Shown here: positions 1 to 5,228 of the stretch, piece by piece
How the letters are laid out: every line of letters starts with the position of its first letter
How positions within the stretch are numbered: the stretch's first letter is position 1
NCBI GenBank assembly: GCA_021814735.1
Contig: JAKAHX010000030.1
Coordinates: 1-6,115, forward strand
Reading direction: 5' to 3'
Origin: Chloroflexota bacterium
Lineage (GTDB): Bacteria > Chloroflexota > Limnocylindria > Limnocylindrales > CSP1-4
Length of the DNA: 6,115 nt
Notes under the pieces: model-generated
What the model was told of the DNA's origin: nothing
The model's input: the letters and a program-made list of their open reading frames with translations, nothing else
Databases searched by the model: none
Program-made: the position numbers and the translations under genes

Positions 1-1250
1 CCGAGCGATCCGACCGTCCCCACGGAGACGATCACGTTGATCGCCACCGCGACGAGCGCCGCCGCGACCGGGATGCGGGTCTCGTGGTCGGCGTAGAAGG
101 CCCGCGCCAGCACCACCACCAGCGAGTCCGCCGCGAGCCCGGCCAGGAAGTAGAGCAGGGCGTCGGCGGTGGCCAGCACGTCCGCCCGGTCGAAGTTGCC
201 GTACCCGAAGAGCAGGTCGATGACCTGGGTGCGGACCACCATCCCGACCGCGGTGAGGAAGAGCATCACGAAGAGGAGCAGGCGCACCGACCGCGTGACC
301 AGGCGCCCGAACGTCGCGTGCTCCCCCGCCGCCAGGGCGGTCGACATGGACGGGAGCAGGACCACGCCGAGCGGCAGCCCGATCACCCCGATGGGGATCT
401 GGTAGGCGGTGAACGCCGCGCTGTACCAGGGCAGCGCCGCCGTGCCCAGCCCGGTCGCCAGGAGCGTGTTGACGATGAACGTGATCTGGGTGGCACCCAG
501 CCCGACCGCGCGCGGCGCGACCAGCCGGATCACCTCGCGCGTCTCCGGATCGTGGACGTCGGCGACGCGCTGGTAGCGGTACCCCATCGCGTCGAGGGGC
601 ATGACCTGGACCAGGACGCTGAGCAGGCCGCCCAGGACCACGCCGAGGGCGGCCACGGTCACGCCCATGCTCCCGCCCAGCAGCACGACCGGCACGATGA
701 TCGAGAGGTTGTAGAGCAGTGGTGCGAGCGAGGCCGCCACGAACCGGTTGCCCGCGTTCAGGACGCTGGTGGCAACCGCCGAGAGGGCCAGCAGGATCGG
801 CGAGAGCAGCATGATCCGGGAGAGCTGCACGGTCAGGTCCATCTGCTCGCGGGTGAAGTCCTGGGTGATCAGGGGCATGATCCAGGGCGCCAGCACGAAG
901 AAGACGATTCCCATCGCCGCCAGTCCGGCGAGCATCAGGTTGACGATGCTGGAGACCAGCCGCCAGGCCTCCCGGTGCCGCCCCTCGTGGAGCAGCCCGG
1001 CGAGCACCGGGATCAGCGCGGAGCTGAGGGCACCGGCGGCCACGAGCTGGAAGATCGCGTCCGGGATGCGGAAGGCGGCAAGGTAGGCGGCCATGTCCCG
1101 CCCCGCGCCGAAGACGGCCAGCAGCACCGCGGTGCGCACCCAGCCCAGGACCCGCGACCCCAGGTACGCCCCCGTGACGACCATCCCGGCCCGGGCGAGC
1201 GTGCGCGTGCTGACCGTCGCCCCGAACCGCTCGGCGGCCTGCTCGGTCAC
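1..1250 (-). CDS. murJ: MurJ/MviN-type lipid II flippase homologue, C-terminus beyond window edge
   Basis: Integral membrane protein of the MOP exporter superfamily. MurJ moves the peptidoglycan precursor lipid II across the cytoplasmic membrane. My minus-strand translation from a GTG at 1250 stays open to the edge and gives 416 residues; the family is usually about 500-550, so the last two or three membrane segments are missing. Seen in the sequence: a short polar N-terminus; SRVLGWVR at residues 32-39; FGAG then AAFRIPD (58-64) and GALS (73-76); repeated hydrophobic segments; IPIGVIGLPLG near 286; LFGYGNF and FYADHETRIP near the end. These match E. coli MurJ blocks in order. Arg33 and Arg39 align with E. 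coli R18 and R24, but the positions of D39, R52, R53 and R270 hold Ala54, Phe67, Gln68 and Thr281. The GTG start overlaps the recombinase stop as GTGA and has no Shine-Dalgarno, so translation probably depends on coupling. Family assignment is secure; lipid II as the substrate is inferred. Confidence 0.9.
   Translation of the reverse strand, partial: MTEQAAERFGATVSTRTLARAGMVVTGAYLGSRVLGWVRTAVLLAVFGAGRDMAAYLAAFRIPDAIFQLVAAGALSSALIPVLAGLLHEGRHREAWRLVSSIVNLMLAGLAAMGIVFFVLAPWIMPLITQDFTREQMDLTVQLSRIMLLSPILLALSAVATSVLNAGNRFVAASLAPLLYNLSIIVPVVLLGGSMGVTVAALGVVLGGLLSVLVQVMPLDAMGYRYQRVADVHDPETREVIRLVAPRAVGLGATQITFIVNTLLATGLGTAALPWYSAAFTAYQIPIGVIGLPLGVVLLPSMSTALAAGEHATFGRLVTRSVRLLLFVMLFLTAVGMVVRTQVIDLLFGYGNFDRADVLATADALLYFLAGLAADSLVVVLARAFYADHETRIPVAAALVAVAINVIVSVGTVGSL
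1247..1250 (-). promoter_or_regulatory. GTGA stop/start overlap, recombinase to murJ
   Basis: The recombinase TGA and the murJ GTG share the four bases GTGA. No purine-rich ribosome-binding site precedes the GTG. This is the usual layout for termination-reinitiation coupling, and it fixes the murJ start. Confidence 0.75.
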
Positions 1251-2326
1251 GGCCGGTCGGTCAGGGCCGGAGCGCGGTGCACGGCGACATCGGCGCGGCC
1301 GGCGGCGTCCCCCTGACCGCCACCGGCGGACCGGCCCGAGCGCGGGTGCGCGGCGGCGTACGCGCTGCGGAGGCGCCCCGGCGACACGTGCGTGTAGAGC
1401 TGCGTGGTGGCAAGGCTGCTGTGGCCGAGCAACTCCTGCACGACGCGCAGGTCGGCACCACCGTCGAGCAGGTGGCTGGCGAAGGAGTGGCGCAGGGTGT
1501 GCGGGCTCACCCCCTCCGGGAGCCCGGCGAGCCGTGCCAGTCGGTCGACCCGGAGGCGCATCCCGCGGACGCCGAGCGGCCCCCCGCGAGCGTTCAGGAA
1601 GACCGTGCCCTCGTCCGGCCGGGCCGAACGTGAGCGCAGCACCGGGCGCACCTCGTCGAGGTACCCGGCGAGCGCTTCCACCGCCGGGCGCCCCAGCAGG
1701 GAGACGCGTTCCTTGCGTCCCTTGCCCAGCACGCGCACCTCGCCGTGCCGCAGGTCGAGGCTGCCGACGTGGAGCCTTGCCAGCTCGCTGATCCGGAGCC
1801 CCGCGGCATAGGCGGTCTCGATGATCGCCCGGTCCCGGACCGCGAGCAGCGCCGCGTCGGCGGTGCGTCGGTCCTCACGACGCCGCCCGGGCGAGCCCGC
1901 CCCGGGGACCGCGTGGCGGACGTCGGTAGCGTCCAGCAGCTGTTCGACATCGCCGATCTCGAGCACCTTCGGGAGACGCGTCCCCTGCCGGGGCGTGGCC
2001 AGCCCGGCCCACGGATCGCCCTCCACCCAGCCCGCCCGCCGCGCGTGCCGGTAGAAGGACCGGATGGCGCCGAGCCGGCTGCCGACCGAGCGCCGCGCCA
2101 GGCGGGTGGTGAGATGCCCCAGGTAGCCGCGGAGCACCGTCCGCGACGGGCGCTCCCAGGCCACGTCACCGTCTCGGCCGGGACGCGACAGCGCCGCCGC
2201 CTCCGCCGATGCCAGCCACCCGAAGTAGTCGCGCAGCGCGGCGCGATAGGCCCGGACCGTGTGAGGCGACGCGTCCCGGGCGACGAGCGCCTCCAGGAAT
2301 GCCGCGAGGGCGTCCTCCGGGCTCAC
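1247..2326 (-). CDS. xerC: Tyrosine recombinase XerC/XerD
   Basis: Cytoplasmic site-specific recombinase of the phage-integrase family. XerC/D proteins resolve chromosome dimers at dif during division. Residues 5-100 form the SAM-like core-binding domain (SPHTVRAYRAALRDYFGWL, then RSFYRHARRAGW). About 118-325 is the catalytic domain with the full set of active-site residues: Arg178 in AAGLRISEL, Lys202 in GKGRKER, His276 and Arg279 in HTLRHSFASHLL, His302 in LGHSSLATTQ and nucleophile Tyr311 in LYTHV. At 359 residues it is longer than the usual 295-310. The excess is a charged insert around 138-157, before the conserved VRDRAI, and a Gly/Ala-rich tail after residue 330. The GTG start overlaps the topA stop as GTGA. 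No other integrase-associated or phage gene is nearby, and the topA neighbour resembles Bacillus topA-trmFO-xerC, so a housekeeping Xer is favoured over a mobile-element integrase. XerC versus XerD cannot be settled from one gene. Confidence 0.92.
   Translation of the reverse strand: MSPEDALAAFLEALVARDASPHTVRAYRAALRDYFGWLASAEAAALSRPGRDGDVAWERPSRTVLRGYLGHLTTRLARRSVGSRLGAIRSFYRHARRAGWVEGDPWAGLATPRQGTRLPKVLEIGDVEQLLDATDVRHAVPGAGSPGRRREDRRTADAALLAVRDRAIIETAYAAGLRISELARLHVGSLDLRHGEVRVLGKGRKERVSLLGRPAVEALAGYLDEVRPVLRSRSARPDEGTVFLNARGGPLGVRGMRLRVDRLARLAGLPEGVSPHTLRHSFASHLLDGGADLRVVQELLGHSSLATTQLYTHVSPGRLRSAYAAAHPRSGRSAGGGQGDAAGRADVAVHRAPALTDRP
2323..2326 (-). promoter_or_regulatory. GTGA stop/start overlap, topA to recombinase
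   Basis: The topA TGA and the recombinase GTG share GTGA, the same arrangement as at the next junction. I see no clear Shine-Dalgarno upstream; the only GGAGG-like run lies inside the recombinase, after the start. Confidence 0.75.
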
Positions 2327-4791
2327 GCGGGGCCGGCGTCGGCTCCGCGCCGGCGGGCGGCACGGCGTGACGTGCCGGCCTGGCGCGAGGCACCCGACGG
2401 GCGGGGCCGGGAGGTCCGGGTCGCCGATCCGCGCCCCGCCGGGCGCGTCCTGCGCGGGGCGAGCGCGCCGGGATCCGGTGGCCCGCCGGGCAGGACCAGG
2501 CCCGCCAGCTCACCTTCCGGCAGCGGGACCGACGCGCCGCACAGGAGGCAGATGCCACCCTCGGCGCGCCGGGCGACCGGGCCCGCGTCCGCGTCGTGCC
2601 GCGCACCGACCGGCTCGAAGTCGGTGGTGAAGTCGCAATGTGGGTAGCGGGAGCAGCCCCAGAAGACCTTCCCGGTCCGCCGGGCCCGCCGCGTCACCAG
2701 GTGCCCCTGGCCGCACTTCGGGCAGGGCACCTCGAAGGGCAGCGGCGGCGGGGGCGGTGGGCCCTGGCGCTGGATGTACGTGCACTCGGGGTACCGCGAG
2801 CAGCCCACGAACGGCCCGAAGCGCCCCCGCTTCTCCACCAGGGTTCCCTGGCCGCACTCGGGGCATGGCTGGCCGGTGCCCGGCAGGCCGGCCGGGGCCT
2901 CCGCGCCTCCCGCCGGGGTTCCCGTGCCGGCCCCGGTCTCCCCGGGGAGCGGCCGGCTCTCCTGGTGCTCCGGGTAGAGGGAGCAGGAGAGGAAGCGCCC
3001 GTAGCGCCCCAGCCGGATGACCATGGGATGGCCCAGCGAGCAGACCTCGTCCGATGGCTCGGTGGTGAAGTCACGCCGGCGCAGTTCCTTGCGCTTCGCG
3101 TCCACGAGGTCCCGCAGCGGCCCGTAGAACTCGCGGAGCAGCGGCACCCAGGCGCGTTCGCCGCGGGCGATCTCGTCGAGCCGCTCCTCCATGCGGGCGG
3201 TGAACTCGGGATCGACGAACTCCCCGAAGTGCTCCACCAGCAGGTCGGTCACGATCTCGCCGATCGGCTCCGGGCGCAGGCGCCGGTCCACCAGGGACAC
3301 GTAGCCACGGTCCTGGATGGTCGAGATGATCGCCGCGTAGGTGGACGGGCGGCCGATCCCCTTCTCCTCGAGCGCCTTCACCAGGGTCGCCTCGGTGTAG
3401 CGGGGCGGCGGCTCGGTGAAGTGCTGGGTGCTCGTCACGTCGGCCACGGACGTCTCGTCTCCCTCGGCGAGCGGTGGCAGCCGGCCTTCGCGTTCCTCGG
3501 CGTCGTCGTCGCGGCCCTCGGTGTAGACGCGCGCGAACCCGTCGAACGTCGTGTGGCTGGCGGTGGCCCTCAGGCCGTAGGGGCCGGCCTCGAGGTCCAC
3601 GCCCGTGGTCTCGATCTCCTTCGACGCCATCTGCGACGCGAGCGCCCGCTGCCAGACGAGCCGGTAGAGCCGGAGCTCGTCGGGCTTCAGGTGGTCAGCG
3701 AGGGAGTCCGGGTCGCGCCGGAAGCTGGTCGGCCGGATCGACTCGTGCGCCTCCTGGGCCCCGCGGGTGCGGGTGCGGTAGACGCGCCCGCGCGGCACGA
3801 CGTACGGCGCCCCGAACCGGTCCCGGATCACCTCCCGCGCCTCGCTCATGGCCACGCTGGCCATGGCGGTCGAGTCGGTGCGCATGTAGGTGATCAGCCC
3901 GACCTGTCCCTCGCCGGTCTCCACGCCCTCGTAGAGCCGCTGGGCGATGGACATGGTGCGCTTCGGCGAGAAGCCGAGCTTGCGGCTCGCCTCCTGCTGC
4001 AGCGTGCTGGTGGTGAAGGGAGGTGCCGGGTTCGTACGCCGCGTGGTCACCGCCACCTTCGTCACGCGCGGCCGGAGCGCCCTCAGTGCCGCGGCATGCG
4101 TCTCCGCCGTGGGTCCGTCGCCGATCTCGAGCTTCGCGCCATCGAAGCGGACCACGTCGGCGCCGAAGCGCTCGCCGTCCCCGGCCTCCAGCACGGCCTC
4201 CAGCGTCCAGTACTCGCGCGCGGTGAAGGCTCGGATCTCGCGCTCCCGCTCCACGACCAGCCGGACGGCCACCGACTGGACACGCCCGGCGGACAGTCCG
4301 CCGCGCACCTTGCGGGAGAGGAGCGGGCTCAACGTGTAGCCCACCAGCCGGTCCACGATCCGACGGGTCTGCTGCGCGTCGACGAGGTGCACGTCGATCC
4401 CGCGCGGGTGCCGGAAGGCCTCCTGGATGGCACCCTGCGTGATCTCGCTGAAGGTGACCCGGCGAGTCTTCTCGGCCGGGACGTGCGCCGCCTCCGCGAC
4501 GTGCCAGGCGATCGCCTCCCCCTCGCGGTCGAGGTCCGTGGCGAGATAGACCTGGTCGGCCGCCCGCGCCGCCTTGCGGATGTCCTCCACCTGCCGGCGG
4601 CGGTCCTCGGAGATCACGTACTCCGGGGCGAAATCGTGTTCCACGTCCACTCCCAGCTTGCCCCGTCCGGGGTTCTCCGGGAGGTCACGGACGTGACCGT
4701 AGGAAGCCAGCACGCGGTACTCCGGGCCGAGATACCGCTCGATCGTCTTTGCCTTGGCCGGTGACTCGACCACCACGAGGTTCTTCGTCAT
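2323..4791 (-). CDS. topA: DNA topoisomerase I (type IA) with C-terminal zinc ribbons
   Basis: Type IA topoisomerase that relaxes negative supercoils by cutting one strand through a 5'-phosphotyrosine. From the ATG at 4791 it has 822 residues. The TOPRIM domain carries Glu9 in VVVESPAKAKTI and the acidic triad in TDLDREGEAIAWH (Asp86, Asp88, Glu90). The active-site tyrosine is Tyr302 in GLITYMRTDST, followed by Arg304. KGIGRPSTYAAIISTIQDRGY (about 477-497) is the conserved block near the end of the core. The C-terminus has a variant first zinc finger (Cys584, His588, Cys603, His609), two complete four-Cys fingers (Cys643/646/664/670 and Cys690/693/713/719), a lone CxxC (748/751) and a basic, Pro-rich tail of about 60 residues. 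An in-frame GTG at 4809 would add six residues, but it lies inside the predicted promoter, so the ATG is preferred; E. coli TopA also has its catalytic Glu at position 9. First gene of a coupled operon with the recombinase and murJ. Confidence 0.97.
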   Translation of the reverse strand: MTKNLVVVESPAKAKTIERYLGPEYRVLASYGHVRDLPENPGRGKLGVDVEHDFAPEYVISEDRRRQVEDIRKAARAADQVYLATDLDREGEAIAWHVAEAAHVPAEKTRRVTFSEITQGAIQEAFRHPRGIDVHLVDAQQTRRIVDRLVGYTLSPLLSRKVRGGLSAGRVQSVAVRLVVEREREIRAFTAREYWTLEAVLEAGDGERFGADVVRFDGAKLEIGDGPTAETHAAALRALRPRVTKVAVTTRRTNPAPPFTTSTLQQEASRKLGFSPKRTMSIAQRLYEGVETGEGQVGLITYMRTDSTAMASVAMSEAREVIRDRFGAPYVVPRGRVYRTRTRGAQEAHESIRPTSFRRDPDSLADHLKPDELRLYRLVWQRALASQMASKEIETTGVDLEAGPYGLRATASHTTFDGFARVYTEGRDDDAEEREGRLPPLAEGDETSVADVTSTQHFTEPPPRYTEATLVKALEEKGIGRPSTYAAIISTIQDRGYVSLVDRRLRPEPIGEIVTDLLVEHFGEFVDPEFTARMEERLDEIARGERAWVPLLREFYGPLRDLVDAKRKELRRRDFTTEPSDEVCSLGHPMVIRLGRYGRFLSCSLYPEHQESRPLPGETGAGTGTPAGGAEAPAGLPGTGQPCPECGQGTLVEKRGRFGPFVGCSRYPECTYIQRQGPPPPPPLPFEVPCPKCGQGHLVTRRARRTGKVFWGCSRYPHCDFTTDFEPVGARHDADAGPVARRAEGGICLLCGASVPLPEGELAGLVLPGGPPDPGALAPRRTRPAGRGSATRTSRPRPSGASRQAGTSRRAARRRGADAGPA

Positions 4792-4808
4792 CGCGCGGGA
4801 GTGTAGCA
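4791..4808 (-). promoter_or_regulatory. Extended -10 promoter, probably giving a leaderless topA mRNA
   Basis: On the minus strand, TG at 4808-4807, one spacer base, then TACACT at 4805-4800 fits the extended -10 consensus TGnTAnnnT. Only eight bases separate the hexamer from the topA ATG at 4791, so transcription should start at or within a base or two of the ATG. No Shine-Dalgarno is present and no good -35 box lies about 17 bases upstream, which suits an extended -10 promoter. Inferred from motif and spacing alone. Confidence 0.55.
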
Positions 4809-4842
4809 CCCGCCTCCCGGCGCTCCGGCACCCCCGAAGGGC

Positions 4843-4860
4843 CCGGACGAGCTCGCCCGG
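4843..4860. repeat. Imperfect 18-bp palindrome in the topA upstream region
   Basis: CCGGACGAGCTCGCCCGG equals its reverse complement except for one symmetric mismatched pair, with GAGCTC at the centre. It lies about 38 bases upstream of the topA -10 hexamer and abuts the larger hairpin. It could be an operator for a dimeric regulator or a second stem of a tandem terminator. Short palindromes are common in GC-rich DNA, so function is unproven. Confidence 0.35.
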
Positions 4861-4897
4861 CCCCCGCCGGCCGCCCTCGGGCGGGCCGCCGGGGGCC
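4859..4897 (-). terminator. GC-rich hairpin after the upstream gene pair
   Basis: The 39 bases fold into a near-perfect stem: eight paired bases (GGCCCCCG with CGGGGGCC), one mismatch, five pairs, a one-base bulge, then four pairs closing on TC. It begins three bases after the stop codon at 4901 and precedes the topA promoter. There is no T-run after it on the minus strand, so it is not a classic intrinsic terminator. It may act as a U-less terminator or as a 3'-end stabiliser separating the two transcription units. Confidence 0.55.
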
Positions 4898-4900
4898 CGC

Positions 4901-5218
4901 TCAGGTCTCCCGGATCCGCCGCAGGAGGTCCTCGTCCAGCTCCAGTTCCGGCTCCAGCGGTGCCAGCTCGAGGCCCGTGGATCGCACCACCTCGTCCGAG
5001 TCGGTGCCCGCGTCCGCGGTCGGCACCTCCAGGAACCGCACCTGCGAGAAGGGAAAGACGAAGAGGTGCTCGGGCCGGTCCGCCCAGACGGGCCGCTTGC
5101 CGGCCGTCGTGCGCAGGTTGCTGCACAGGACGCAGGTGTCGCCTGCCGCGGGCAGTGCGGGCAGGTCCACCAGCAGCGGCTGCTCGTTGAGCAGGTGCAG
5201 GATCGCGCCGCGGATCAC
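4901..5218 (-). CDS. Small hypothetical protein with a CxxC pair, coupled to the CAP gene
   Basis: I do not recognise a named family. From the GTG at 5218 it has 105 residues. The N-terminal two-thirds look like a compact, mostly beta domain: GAILHLLNEQPLLVDLPALP, then a Cys29-Val-Leu-Cys32 pair followed by SNLRT, then KRPVWADRP and the hydrophobic FVFPFSQVRFLEVP. The last 30 or so residues are acidic and Leu-rich (LEPELELDEDLL), possibly a short helix. There is no signal peptide or membrane segment, so it is probably cytoplasmic. It starts four bases after the CAP stop, without a Shine-Dalgarno, implying coupled translation. The frame stays open upstream to 5515, but that stretch is Ser/Thr/Arg-rich and overlaps the CAP gene, so it is a shadow. 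An ATG at 5257 is an alternative start that adds 13 low-complexity residues. Real gene likely; function unknown. Confidence 0.75.
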   Translation of the reverse strand: MIRGAILHLLNEQPLLVDLPALPAAGDTCVLCSNLRTTAGKRPVWADRPEHLFVFPFSQVRFLEVPTADAGTDSDEVVRSTGLELAPLEPELELDEDLLRRIRET

Positions 5219-5228
5219 GGGATCACGG
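5213..5228. repeat. Tandem 8-bp repeat across the CAP stop and next start
   Basis: GATCACGG occurs twice back to back. On the minus strand each copy reads CCGTGATC. The first copy supplies the CAP stop TGA and the second supplies the GTG start of the small protein. It probably arose by slippage or short duplication. Confidence 0.85.

Noticed and set aside
84..1316. Long plus-strand open frame (410 codons) opposite murJ
   Set aside because: It is Arg/His/Gln/Gly-rich low-complexity protein antisense to a clear MurJ homologue. Long antisense frames are expected in GC-rich DNA.
1247..2326. Integrase of a mobile element or integrative phage
   Set aside because: No attachment site, tRNA, excisionase, phage or transposase gene is nearby, and the gene is locked into a topA-murJ operon, so a housekeeping Xer is more likely.
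1745..2647. 300-codon plus-strand frame across the recombinase and topA tail
   Set aside because: Composition is Arg/Pro/Ala shadow-like and it overlaps well-supported genes on the other strand.
2596..4764. 722-codon plus-strand open frame opposite topA
   Set aside because: It lies entirely antisense to topA, whose catalytic motifs are intact. The translation has no recognisable domain and is a codon-bias shadow.
4792..4809. GTG at 4809 as the topA start
   Set aside because: It lies within the extended -10 element and gives only MLHSRA before the conserved start. The ATG at 4791 aligns with family N-termini.
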